A DNA stretch of 9,962 nucleotides, from contig JAHWJV010000093.1 of NCBI GenBank assembly GCA_019348265.1, forward strand, positions 1 to 9,962, read 5' to 3'. Made by a program: the position numbers and the translations under genes. This DNA is from Gemmatimonadota bacterium. Its GTDB lineage: Bacteria > Gemmatimonadota > Gemmatimonadetes > Longimicrobiales > Longimicrobiaceae. A model generated the notes under the pieces. The model did not search any database and had not been told where the DNA came from. It worked only from the letters and a program-made list of their open reading frames with translations. Of the stretch, positions 1-6,900 are shown piece by piece; the stretch's first letter is position 1, and every line of letters starts with the position of its first letter.

Positions 1-224
1 AGATCGTCACCGACCTGCGGCGGCGCAACATCGGCGTCCTGATCAGCGATCACAACGTCGAGCAGACGCTCGACATCGTCGATCGCGCCTACATCATGTA
101 CGACGGAAAGGTCCGGGTCTCGGGTACCGTTTCTGAACTGGTCTGGAACGACGAGGTCGCGGAGATCTACTTGGGACCCACGCTGACCGCCCGGATGCGC
201 CAGCGGTATACCTATCCCGAATAG
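1..224 (+). CDS. lptB: LPS export ABC transporter ATPase LptB, C-terminal fragment (5' end outside window)
   Basis: The reading frame is open from base 3 to the TAG at 222-224 and gives the last 73 residues of an ABC ATPase; the start lies upstream of the window. The visible part begins in the helix before the H-loop, carries the switch histidine in the segment GVLISDHNVEQTLDIVDRAY, then a short beta element with DGK and a tail ending in YLG followed by about 16 residues. The DHNV-(x)-TLDIVDRAYI pattern is typical of LptB, the cytoplasmic ATPase that with LptF and LptG pulls lipopolysaccharide out of the inner membrane towards LptC/LptA. The next gene is rpoN, 11 nt downstream, and lptB-rpoN is a well-known gene order in Gram-negative bacteria, which supports LptB over the similar branched-chain amino-acid ATPase LivF. 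Walker A, Walker B and signature motifs are outside the window and cannot be checked. Confidence 0.9.
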   Translation, partial: IVTDLRRRNIGVLISDHNVEQTLDIVDRAYIMYDGKVRVSGTVSELVWNDEVAEIYLGPTLTARMRQRYTYPE

Positions 225-229
225 GGGAG
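224..229 (+). promoter_or_regulatory. Ribosome binding site of rpoN
   Basis: GGGGAG lies 6 nt before the ATG at 236 and overlaps the last base of the lptB stop codon, so rpoN translation probably depends on ribosomes arriving from lptB. It supports 236 as the rpoN start. Confidence 0.6.
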
Positions 230-235
230 CATTCA

Positions 236-1741
236 ATGAAGACGGGTCTATATCAGGGGACGACTCTAAAGCAGGAGATGAAGATCAATCCACGCCTGTA
301 CCAGGCGATGGACCTGCTCTATATGCCGCTCCTCGACCTGCAGGCGCATCTGAAGCAGGAGCTTCTGAACAACCCCTTCCTCGAGATGGCGGACGACGGG
401 GAGGACGACGAGATGCGGGACGTGGAGCCGGAAAAGAAGGAGGACGACGAGGAGATCGATTGGGAGGAGATCCTGCTCAACGGCTTCGAGGCGGGTGGAC
501 GTCGCGAGGAATACGAGCAGCGGGAGTACTACGAGCCGGTGTCGGTGGCCGAGCGTGACCTCGGCGATCACCTGCACGATCAGCTGACGCTGCTGCGTCT
601 TTCACCGCGCGAGCTGCTGCTGGGGGAGGAGATCATCGGCAACGTCACGGACGAGGGGTATCTGGCCTGTCCTCTGGAGCAGCTTCTCGCGTCGCTGAAC
701 GACTTCCTGGAAGCGCAGGGGAACGACTGGGGTGAGACCGCGGAGGAGCGACGTCCGTACAGCATGGGCGAAGCCGACTCGATGCTCCGGACGATCCAGG
801 GCTTCGACCCAGCGGGGATCGGCGCGCGCGACCTCCGGGAGTGTATCCTCCTGCAGCTCCGGGACTACGGCGCGCAGGAGATCATGATGGTGAACGGCGG
901 GATCGAGCCGAGCTCCGCGGAGCTCGAGGAGCTTCTCGCGCACAGCCTCGCCTATCGGATCGTCCGCGACTACTTCGACCAGCTCATCAACCACCGCTGG
1001 TCCGAGATCTCCAAGGACCTGGCGATCACGCCGAAGGACGTGCAGGACGCCGCGGACGAGATCGCCAAGCTGGATCCGAAGCCGGGTCTCAAGTACGGGA
1101 ACCACGACGACAACTACATCACGCCGGACCTGGTCGTGGAGAAGGTCGGCGAGGACTATCTGGTCTTCCTCAACGACGCCAACCTGCCGCGGCTGAAGCT
1201 GTCGAAGACGTACCGTGAGATCGCCAAGGACAAGAAGAAGTTCGCCGGGGAGAACAAGGAGTTCATCTCCAACAAGCTGAACTCCGCCAACTGGATGATC
1301 CAGGCGATCGAGCAGCGCCGGCAGACGATGCTGAAGGTGATGAACTTCATCGTAGACCGTCAGCGCGAGTTCTTCGAGAAGGGAGTGCAGTTCCTCAAGC
1401 CGCTCACGCTGCGCGAGGTCGCCGAGGTGATCGACATGCACGAGTCGACCGTCTCGCGCGTGACGAACGAGAAGTTCGTGCAAACGCCGCGTGGCGTGCT
1501 GCCGCTGAAGTTCTTCTTCTCCTCGGGTCTGTCGACCACGTCCGGTGAGGAGGTCTCGGCGCGCGGCATCAAGGCGCAGATCCAGAAGCTGGTCTCGGAG
1601 GAGAACCCCTCCAAGCCGCTGACGGACCAGGCGATCGTGAACATCCTGAAGAAGGAGGGGATCCAGATCGCGCGGCGTACGGTGGCGAAGTACCGCGACC
1701 AGCTGGGCATTCTCTCGGCCCGTATGCGTAAGCGGGTGTGA
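236..1741 (+). CDS. rpoN: RNA polymerase sigma-54 factor RpoN
   Basis: This 501-residue protein is a full-length sigma-54, which directs RNA polymerase to -24/-12 promoters that need an AAA+ activator. The order of regions is canonical. Region I is at about 1-50 (LKQEMKINPRLYQAMDLLYM, ending NNPFLEM). A very acidic region II follows at about 53-110. The core-binding domain contains the conserved FDPAGIGARDL at 190-200. A helix-turn-helix segment lies near 391-413 (LTLREVAEVIDMHESTVSRV). The RpoN box ARRTVAKYRD at 479-488 reads the -24 element. The ATG at 236 has a good ribosome site and places region I exactly at the N terminus. Region I has only five glutamines in 50 residues, fewer than in enterobacterial RpoN, and the RpoN box ends in Asp where Glu is usual. 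The gene sits between lptB and a glycosyltransferase. I see no dedicated promoter, so it is probably read from the lpt operon. Confidence 0.97.
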   Translation: MKTGLYQGTTLKQEMKINPRLYQAMDLLYMPLLDLQAHLKQELLNNPFLEMADDGEDDEMRDVEPEKKEDDEEIDWEEILLNGFEAGGRREEYEQREYYEPVSVAERDLGDHLHDQLTLLRLSPRELLLGEEIIGNVTDEGYLACPLEQLLASLNDFLEAQGNDWGETAEERRPYSMGEADSMLRTIQGFDPAGIGARDLRECILLQLRDYGAQEIMMVNGGIEPSSAELEELLAHSLAYRIVRDYFDQLINHRWSEISKDLAITPKDVQDAADEIAKLDPKPGLKYGNHDDNYITPDLVVEKVGEDYLVFLNDANLPRLKLSKTYREIAKDKKKFAGENKEFISNKLNSANWMIQAIEQRRQTMLKVMNFIVDRQREFFEKGVQFLKPLTLREVAEVIDMHESTVSRVTNEKFVQTPRGVLPLKFFFSSGLSTTSGEEVSARGIKAQIQKLVSEENPSKPLTDQAIVNILKKEGIQIARRTVAKYRDQLGILSARMRKRV

Positions 1742-1760
1742 GGGCGGAACCGGCGCTCAC

Positions 1761-1772
1761 GGGGGGCGAGGC
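1761..1772 (+). promoter_or_regulatory. Likely ribosome binding site of the GT2 gene, deciding its start
   Basis: The purine-rich run GGGGGGCGAGGC just before the ATG at 1777 is the only Shine-Dalgarno-like sequence near the beginning of this frame. The upstream GTG at 1738 has only TAAGCGG before it. This favours 1777, though coupling at the GTGA overlap (1738-1741) would not need a strong site. Confidence 0.4.
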
Positions 1773-1776
1773 CGCG

Positions 1777-2748
1777 ATGGTGCTCGCGCCCGCGGCGGCG
1801 GCCCCGCTGGTGCCCGCGGAGCTCCGCGAGAACTTCGCGGTGCTGATCCCCGCGTTCGACGAGGTGGAGAACGTTCCGGCGCTCTTCGCCGCGATCCGGG
1901 AAACCTTCGCGCGGCACGGGCTGAACGGCGAGGTGATCCTGGTCGACGACGGCTCGCGTGACGGGACCTTCGAGAAGGCGCTGGAGGAAGGGCAGGGGAT
2001 ACCCCGTCTCAAGGTTCTGCGGCACCGGCGGAACCTGGGCAAGACGGAGGCGATGATCACGGGGGCGGACGCCGCGCGGAGCGACTTCGTCATCCTCTTC
2101 GACGCGGATCTCCAGCATTCCACCGAGGAGTTCCCGCGCTTTCTGGCGAAGCTCGGCGAAGGGTGGGACATCGTCACGGGCCGAAAGGTCGGGAAGTACG
2201 AGAAGCGCGCGGTCAGCTCCGTCTACAACCGCCTATCGAACCGTCTCTTCCGTGTTCCGGTCCGCGACCTGAACTCGATGAAGGCGTTCCGCCGGGAGAT
2301 CCTGCTCGAGATCACGCTGCGGCACGACTGGCACCGCTTCTTCATCGTCCTCGCCCACGCGCGCGGGTACACCGTCGGCGAGATCGACATCGAGCTCTAC
2401 GCGCGCTACGCCGGCGTTGCGAAGTACTCCGGCCGGCAGCGCGTGCTCGTCGGCGTCGGGGACCTGCTGGTCGTCTGGTTCTACCTGAAGTTCAGCGCGA
2501 AGCCGATGCAGTTCTTCGGCGGATCGGGCCTCGCTCTGATCGGAGCGGGGCTGCTGGTGGGGATCATGGCCATCATCATCCGTGTCTTCGGGTGGATGCC
2601 GCCCTTCGGTTATCGGCCGCTCCTCACTCTGGTGCTGCTGCTGGAGACCGTGGGCTTCACCCTCTTCGGCTTCGGGTTCATCGGCGAGCTGATCGCCATT
2701 CTCCGGAGCGAGGTCGACGAGATCAGACGGAAGGCGTCGCGACTCTGA
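1777..2748 (+). CDS. Membrane-anchored family 2 glycosyltransferase (polyprenyl-phosphate sugar synthase-like)
   Basis: From the ATG at 1777 the protein has 323 residues; a GTG at 1738 overlapping the rpoN stop would add 13. The N-terminal two thirds is a GT-A nucleotide-sugar transferase: the first strand is AVLIPAFDEVENV (21-33), followed by VDDGSRDGT (56-64), the metal-binding DAD with LQH (109-114), and a cluster RHDWHRFFIVLAHARGY (182-198) in the acceptor region. The last 80 residues hold two hydrophobic segments, about 248-269 and 281-309, then a short charged tail. This GT-A plus two-helix plan is that of ArnC, GtrB and DPM1-like enzymes, which load a sugar from a nucleotide donor onto undecaprenyl phosphate at the inner face of the membrane. 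The sugar cannot be told from sequence. It lies downstream of rpoN, close enough to be co-transcribed, and is followed by a terminator hairpin. Its product could feed the YfhO protein encoded on the other strand; that is inference. Confidence 0.88.
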   Translation: MVLAPAAAAPLVPAELRENFAVLIPAFDEVENVPALFAAIRETFARHGLNGEVILVDDGSRDGTFEKALEEGQGIPRLKVLRHRRNLGKTEAMITGADAARSDFVILFDADLQHSTEEFPRFLAKLGEGWDIVTGRKVGKYEKRAVSSVYNRLSNRLFRVPVRDLNSMKAFRREILLEITLRHDWHRFFIVLAHARGYTVGEIDIELYARYAGVAKYSGRQRVLVGVGDLLVVWFYLKFSAKPMQFFGGSGLALIGAGLLVGIMAIIIRVFGWMPPFGYRPLLTLVLLLETVGFTLFGFGFIGELIAILRSEVDEIRRKASRL

Positions 2749-2772
2749 GCCGACGCGGGGAAGAACTGAAAG

Positions 2773-2809
2773 GGGGGCGAGCATCCGATGCTCGCCCCCG
2801 CTACTTTTT
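2773..2809 (+). terminator. Strong intrinsic terminator between convergent genes
   Basis: A perfect 12-bp stem (2773-2784 paired with 2788-2799, GC-rich, arm ending GCGAGCAT) closes a 3-nt CCG loop. On the plus strand five T residues (2805-2809) follow after a 5-nt interval, ending the rpoN-GT2 transcript. Read on the minus strand the stem is followed by CTTTCAGTT, a weaker T tract, so the same hairpin probably also stops greA transcripts. It fills most of the 77-nt gap between the two converging genes. Confidence 0.8.
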
Positions 2810-2825
2810 GCGCCATTCTGAAGCG

Positions 2826-3344
2826 CTAGTCCTGCTTCACCATCTCCGGTAGAGTGGTCAGCTCCTTGATCTTGAGCCGCCGCTCGCCGCGGGGGAGCGT
2901 GAGCGCCACTTCATCCCCTACCTTCTTACCCAGCAGCGTCTGGCCGAGTGGCGACGCCATCGAGATCTGGCCGGTGTCCAGGTCGATGAAGTCGCCGAAG
3001 ACGAGCGTATACGTCTCCTCGTCCTTGGTCTTCAGATCCCTGACCGTGACGCGCGAGCCGAAACCGACCCGGTCGCTCGGGATCTCGGCGAGGTCGATCT
3101 TGGAAAGCTCGGCGCGCCGCCGAGTCAGGTGGTTCAGCCGCGCCTGAACGAACTGCTGCCGCTCGAGCGCGGACTTGTACTCGGAATTCTCACGAAGATC
3201 ACCGTGCTCCACCGCCTTCCGAATCGCGGTGGGGAGGACCACCTGCAGCTCGTGGGTCAAGCGCTCGATCTCGTCGTCAAGTTGCTGCTTCAGCTCGTCT
3301 AACATCGTTTCCGCTTGGGTCCGAAATGATTTATCGGTAGCCAC
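2826..3344 (-). CDS. greA: Transcription elongation factor GreA
   Basis: GreA enters the secondary channel of stalled RNA polymerase and stimulates cleavage of the backtracked RNA. The protein has an N-terminal coiled coil (about 10-82) whose tip carries EHGDLRENSEYKSA; D49 and E52 match the metal-coordinating acidic pair D41/E44 of E. coli GreA. A C-terminal FKBP-like domain (about 92-165) includes SPLGQTLLGKKVGDEV. The start is uncertain. The longest reading uses GTG at 3344 (172 residues) with no clear ribosome site. An ATG at 3305 with GCGGAA before it gives 159 residues, close to the usual 158. Relative to E. coli the coil is about seven residues longer with the first start and shorter with the second, so alignment does not settle it. 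It is transcribed towards the terminator at 2773-2799. Upstream lies a gap with inverted repeats, and beyond it the end of the envelope gene cluster on the same strand. Confidence 0.95.
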   Translation of the reverse strand: MATDKSFRTQAETMLDELKQQLDDEIERLTHELQVVLPTAIRKAVEHGDLRENSEYKSALERQQFVQARLNHLTRRRAELSKIDLAEIPSDRVGFGSRVTVRDLKTKDEETYTLVFGDFIDLDTGQISMASPLGQTLLGKKVGDEVALTLPRGERRLKIKELTTLPEMVKQD

Positions 3345-3360
3345 GGGTCGGTCGCCCGTG
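3342..3360. repeat. Hairpin overlapping the upstream greA GTG start
   Basis: CACGGG (3342-3347) and CCCGTG (3355-3360) form a 6-bp stem with a 7-nt loop. In the greA mRNA the far arm would bury the GTG at 3344-3342. If the GTG is the true start, this structure would reduce translation; if the ATG at 3305 is the start, it lies in the leader. On the plus strand four T residues follow the stem, but no plus-strand gene ends here. Confidence 0.4.
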
Positions 3361-3364
3361 TTTT

Positions 3365-3382
3365 ACCAGCGCCAGCGCTGGT
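3365..3382. repeat. Inverted repeat upstream of greA (possible operator or leader hairpin)
   Basis: ACCAGCGC (3365-3372) and GCGCTGGT (3375-3382) are perfect 8-nt inverted arms around CA. The centre also contains the 10-nt palindrome CCAGCGCTGG (3372-3381). It is 20 nt from the greA GTG. It could be an operator or part of a leader fold. No regulator can be named. Confidence 0.35.
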
Positions 3383-3403
3383 CCGACGACGACAACGGCT
3401 CGA

Positions 3404-3429
3404 CGGCGGACTCAGCATAGGGTCCGCCG
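3404..3429. repeat. Inverted repeat flanking a weak -10-like sequence
   Basis: CGGCGGAC (3404-3411) and GTCCGCCG (3422-3429) are 8-nt inverted arms around a 10-nt loop. The loop read on the minus strand contains TATGCT (3419-3414), a 4-of-6 match to a -10 box. No -35 is found at 16-18 nt, so a greA promoter here is only a guess. The rest of the 139-nt gap shows no gene and no clear terminator for the upstream cluster. Confidence 0.3.
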
Positions 3430-3483
3430 CCGTGCTGCGCCGCGACGCTCTCTCAAGTAGCCCCGCAATCCCTGCGCCGGGCG

Positions 3484-4431
3484 CTAGACGGGCGGTCGCG
3501 TCTCCGCGGCAGGAACGTCTCGGGTCCGAAGGAGCAGAGCGAGCCCGGCGAGGGCGACGTCCGCGGCTACGGACCAGAGGCGGGCCCCCACCGCGACGAC
3601 GGCCGCCACGCCGACGGGCAGCACCGGGGCCAGCAGGAGCGTCATCGCCCACTCCTTCACGCCCAGCCCGGCGGGCGCCAGGATGGCGGCCATCCCCGCC
3701 ACGAAGGACAGGGCGTTGATCCCCGCGGCCGCCGGGAGCACGTCGAGCGGTACCGGCGCCAGCGACAGCAGGAAGAGAAAGAACGCGATGCCGTAGAACA
3801 TCCAGCTGACCACGGCCAGTGCCAGGAGGGCCAGACCGTCGATCCAGCTCGCATTCCACGCTAGCACCTCGCGATGCAGCGCTTTGGGGACGAGGCGGAG
3901 CCCCAGATTGATCCATCCCGGGTGAACTCCGACCGCAGCGGCGGCGGGAACGCCGATCCGGAGCAGCCAGACGAGCTCGGCCGAGACGCCGAGCTCCGTG
4001 AGCGGGAGCGTCGCTACCGCGAGCACGCATCCGGCGGCGAGCGACAGGAGCACGTGCACCAGCATCGAGGAGAGCGTCACGACCTGGGGTAGACCGGACG
4101 AGGTGGCGAGGCGAGCGGCCGTGAGGAACTGCCACACTTTTCCGGGCACGTATTTGAATGCGTTGGATAGCGCCCAGATCCGCAGGAGCGCGGCGAACGG
4201 CGCGTTCTTCACGCCGAAGTGGCGCAGCACTCGGGACCAGATGAGAACGCCCCAAGCGAGCACTGCCACGTGAGCAGCGGTGCTCAGCGCCAGGACCCAC
4301 GGCCGCACGCGCCAGTCGAAAGTGGCGAGATCGCGCGAGTTCGTGAACACTGAGCGGGCGATGAAGGCGACCGCCGCCGCGACCAGCGCCACGGTCGCGA
4401 TCCTGCGCAGCCACCCCCGGCCGCCGCTCAC
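3484..4431 (-). CDS. UPF0104 / LPG-synthase-TM family polytopic membrane protein (flippase-like)
   Basis: This 315-residue protein is mostly hydrophobic, with about eight membrane segments (roughly 9-28, 45-67, 117-141, 150-170, 199-224, 233-253, 262-282, 285-301). It carries the two signatures of the lysylphosphatidylglycerol-synthase TM family: SNAFKYVPGKVWQ (89-101) and APAGLGVKEWAM (252-263). In MprF the related domain flips aminoacylated lipid. Stand-alone members occur in glycan and glycolipid loci and are often proposed to move lipid-linked substrates. There is no soluble aminoacyl-transferase domain, so it is not a full MprF. The GTG start at 4431 overlaps the upstream stop by four bases (GTGA), which implies translational coupling to the YfhO-type gene. 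It is the last gene of the minus-strand cluster. The substrate is unknown. Confidence 0.85.
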   Translation of the reverse strand: MSGGRGWLRRIATVALVAAAVAFIARSVFTNSRDLATFDWRVRPWVLALSTAAHVAVLAWGVLIWSRVLRHFGVKNAPFAALLRIWALSNAFKYVPGKVWQFLTAARLATSSGLPQVVTLSSMLVHVLLSLAAGCVLAVATLPLTELGVSAELVWLLRIGVPAAAAVGVHPGWINLGLRLVPKALHREVLAWNASWIDGLALLALAVVSWMFYGIAFFLFLLSLAPVPLDVLPAAAGINALSFVAGMAAILAPAGLGVKEWAMTLLLAPVLPVGVAAVVAVGARLWSVAADVALAGLALLLRTRDVPAAETRPPV

Positions 4432-6887
4432 GGGACGGCTTCCGCCGTCGCCGAGCGTCTCGACCTAAGCAGGAGAAAGACAGTGTAGCCCGCCAGCGCC
4501 GCGAGCGTCGCGATGTAGATGTACAGCCCCAGCCTGAGGTCGCCGGGCTCGAAGTTGAACTCGACGGTGTGGTCGCCCGCGGGCACCACCACGCCGCGGA
4601 AGGTATGATTGACGAGGTGGATGTCCGCCGGCGTGCCGTCCAGGGTCGCCTTCCATCCCTCGTACATGTTGTCAGCGAGCACCAGCAGCGCCGGACGGTT
4701 CGCGCGGCTCCGCACGACGACGCGGTCGGGCTCGTACTCCGTCACCTGGGCGCTTCCCGTCAACGGCGTCGCCGGGAGCTCGACACGCGGGCTACCCTCG
4801 ACGAAGGCGACCTGGCGGGGATTCCACGCGGGCTCTCCCATCGCCGCCTCGGCACCTCCGACCGCCGTCTGCCGAACGGAGGGTACCAGGTAGGCGCGAG
4901 GCAACGCGGTGGCGTTCTCGTAGACGAGCGCGCTGCCCCGGTGCACCTCGCGGAGCGCCGGATGGGCGAGTGGCGCAACGCTCACCACGTAGCGCACATT
5001 GGCGGCGTCGAGGATCCCCTGCTCGCTTTCGAAGGCGACCGCCTGGCCGGAGATGGTGTCGCCGATCACGCGCGGGTTCTGGAGCAGGTTGTGCCAGTCT
5101 ATGTACGTCGTCGTCCCGGCACCCACCAGCTCGTTCCAGCGCTGCAGTGGGTTCGGATGCTCACCTCCCACCTGCTCGATCCCGTAGTACATCGGCTGGT
5201 CGCCGCCGTACGAGCCGCCACCGCCCCAGGTGCCGATGCCGGGGAGCGGGAGCGACCAGACCCGGAAGGGTCCGGGCTGCGACTGGAGAAAGGACGCCAC
5301 GTCGTCCGGCGCGAACGCCTGGTCCGGCGGCGCGACGGTGTGGAAGAAGCGGCGGTCGATGGTCCACAGGTCAGCGGCCGTCACGAGGCTGAGCAGGAGC
5401 AACGCGCCGCCGGGGCCGAGCGTCCCTCTCACCCACATCCAGAGCCCTCCACCCACGGCGCAAACGAAAAGGATGAAGCGCGCCCAGCCCTGCGCCGCCG
5501 TAGGGGCACCCGGCGCCGCCGGATCTCCGCCGGCCGAGGCGGCTCCGACGATCGCCAGCGCGAGCACTCCACCGACGATCCAGGGCACCATGTCGAGCCG
5601 GTCACCTTCGGCTTCCTTCGTGGCGGAGCCGCGGAGCGCGGCCAGGCGCTCCAGCGTCAACGCCGCCATCGCGACGAGCGACATGGCCACGACGAAGTAG
5701 GAGAGGGAAGGGGCGCGGAACCGCTTGGTGCCCGGCAGGATCTCGTAGTAGAGACGGTACAGTGGCGTGTTCCCGCCCAGAGCGACGGTCATGAAGAAGA
5801 CCGAGAGACCCACGAGGAACCACCAGTAGCGGTTCCGGCGGGAGTAGTAGCCGCCGAGGGCGAGGAGGACGAGCACGAACGCGCCTACGTACTCCGTGTG
5901 CAGCTTGAAGCCATTCTCCCCGCGGTACTCCGGGAAGAGCGGCTCGCCGGTGTTCGGGTCCTGAACCGAAACTCCGGCCTGCTCCGGGACCGCCATGCTG
6001 AGCACCTCCCCCTCCGGCATGGAATAGGAGGTCGAGTACTCGTAACCGCGCCCCTCCTCACCGGCACCCCGGGTGGACTCGGGCGCGTAGTTCAGGAACG
6101 GGATGAAATTCACCGACGCCATCAGGAATCCGAACGCGACCGCTCCCAGACCGAGCGCCAGAGTCTTCAGGAGCAGCGTCCGCCGCGTCGCGATGCCCAG
6201 GGTCACGATCGAGAACACCGCCCACGCCGCGCCCGCCAGCAGGAGGTAATAGGCCGTCTGTATCTGGAAGGAGAGAAGCGCGAAACCTACGGCGGCCGCC
6301 GCGCCCGCGAAGGGGGCGAGACGGGCCGTACGAACGCCGGCGTGAAGGAAGTAGAAGAGCAGCGGCGCCAGCGTGGCCACGATGATCCGACCGTCGTGGC
6401 CCGCGTACACCCACGACATCGTGATTCCGGTGAACTGGAAGGCGACCCCAGCGACGAACGCGATCCAGTTCCGGCACCCGAGCTCCCGGGCCAGCAGGTA
6501 CATCCCGAAGCCCGCGATCCCGAACTGCATCCAGAAGACGAAGGGAAGGACCTTCCAGGTAGGGAGGAGCAGGTCTCCCAGTACGTGGAACGGGTAATAG
6601 GTGCTGCCCGGGTTCGCGGCGAGCGGCATCCCCCCGAAGATGTAGGGCACCCACTTCGGAAGCGCGCCGTCCGCGAACCGCTGCGAGATGAAATCGTAGA
6701 AGAAGTAGCCGCCCGCCTGGTAGTCCGTCCCGAAGATGTGCTCGGTAGGGAGGAACGCGGGAAGGAAGTAGAGGAGCGAGATCGCGAAGAAGATCGCCGC
6801 CGCCACCCCGGGCGTCGGGGCGGTGAGGGTATCCGGCGGAAGAGCAGCGGCGCTGCCGGCTCGCACTACGCGTGTCTGGTTCGCCAT
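4428..6887 (-). CDS. YfhO-family polytopic membrane protein, probable GT-C-type glycosyltransferase
   Basis: The protein has 819 residues. About 13 membrane segments lie between 27 and 509, then a large probably periplasmic domain (about 510-783), a last membrane helix (about 784-807) and a short basic cytoplasmic end. The first external loop holds GTDYQAGGYFFYDFISQRF (53-71), with an Asp placed as in GT-C enzymes. The C-terminal domain ends with YEGWKATLDGTPADIHLVN (742-760) and FRGVVVPAGDHTVEF (763-777), a hallmark of YfhO proteins. B. subtilis YfhO is tied to sugar decoration of lipoteichoic acid; here the acceptor is unknown. The ATG at 6887 is chosen because AAAGGAA stands 6 nt upstream and the hydrophobic N terminus begins soon after. 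The frame stays open for a further 924 nt upstream, but that stretch is out of frame with the neighbouring glycosyltransferase gene. An odd feature is a glycine-rich stretch, WGGGGSYGG, at 554-562. Confidence 0.88.
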   Translation of the reverse strand: MANQTRVVRAGSAAALPPDTLTAPTPGVAAAIFFAISLLYFLPAFLPTEHIFGTDYQAGGYFFYDFISQRFADGALPKWVPYIFGGMPLAANPGSTYYPFHVLGDLLLPTWKVLPFVFWMQFGIAGFGMYLLARELGCRNWIAFVAGVAFQFTGITMSWVYAGHDGRIIVATLAPLLFYFLHAGVRTARLAPFAGAAAAVGFALLSFQIQTAYYLLLAGAAWAVFSIVTLGIATRRTLLLKTLALGLGAVAFGFLMASVNFIPFLNYAPESTRGAGEEGRGYEYSTSYSMPEGEVLSMAVPEQAGVSVQDPNTGEPLFPEYRGENGFKLHTEYVGAFVLVLLALGGYYSRRNRYWWFLVGLSVFFMTVALGGNTPLYRLYYEILPGTKRFRAPSLSYFVVAMSLVAMAALTLERLAALRGSATKEAEGDRLDMVPWIVGGVLALAIVGAASAGGDPAAPGAPTAAQGWARFILFVCAVGGGLWMWVRGTLGPGGALLLLSLVTAADLWTIDRRFFHTVAPPDQAFAPDDVASFLQSQPGPFRVWSLPLPGIGTWGGGGSYGGDQPMYYGIEQVGGEHPNPLQRWNELVGAGTTTYIDWHNLLQNPRVIGDTISGQAVAFESEQGILDAANVRYVVSVAPLAHPALREVHRGSALVYENATALPRAYLVPSVRQTAVGGAEAAMGEPAWNPRQVAFVEGSPRVELPATPLTGSAQVTEYEPDRVVVRSRANRPALLVLADNMYEGWKATLDGTPADIHLVNHTFRGVVVPAGDHTVEFNFEPGDLRLGLYIYIATLAALAGYTVFLLLRSRRSATAEAVP

Positions 6888-6893
6888 CGATGG

Positions 6894-6900
6894 TTCCTTT
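6894..6900 (-). promoter_or_regulatory. Ribosome binding site that fixes the start of the YfhO-family gene
   Basis: AAAGGAA on the minus strand overlaps the TAA stop of the upstream glycosyltransferase and ends 6 nt before the ATG at 6887. It is the best Shine-Dalgarno-like site in the cluster and separates the true gene from its long open upstream frame. Confidence 0.65.

Noticed and set aside
602..1483. Minus-strand open frame of 293 codons antisense to rpoN
   Set aside because: A shadow of the rpoN codon pattern; no motif, and rpoN is complete and conserved.
1360..2177. Minus-strand open frames spanning the rpoN-GT2 junction
   Set aside because: They cross two well-supported genes and encode Arg/Ser-rich sequence without recognisable features.
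3484..4431. Calling the UPF0104 protein MprF (lysylphosphatidylglycerol synthase)
   Set aside because: It has only the membrane domain; the soluble aminoacyl-transferase domain that would follow is absent.
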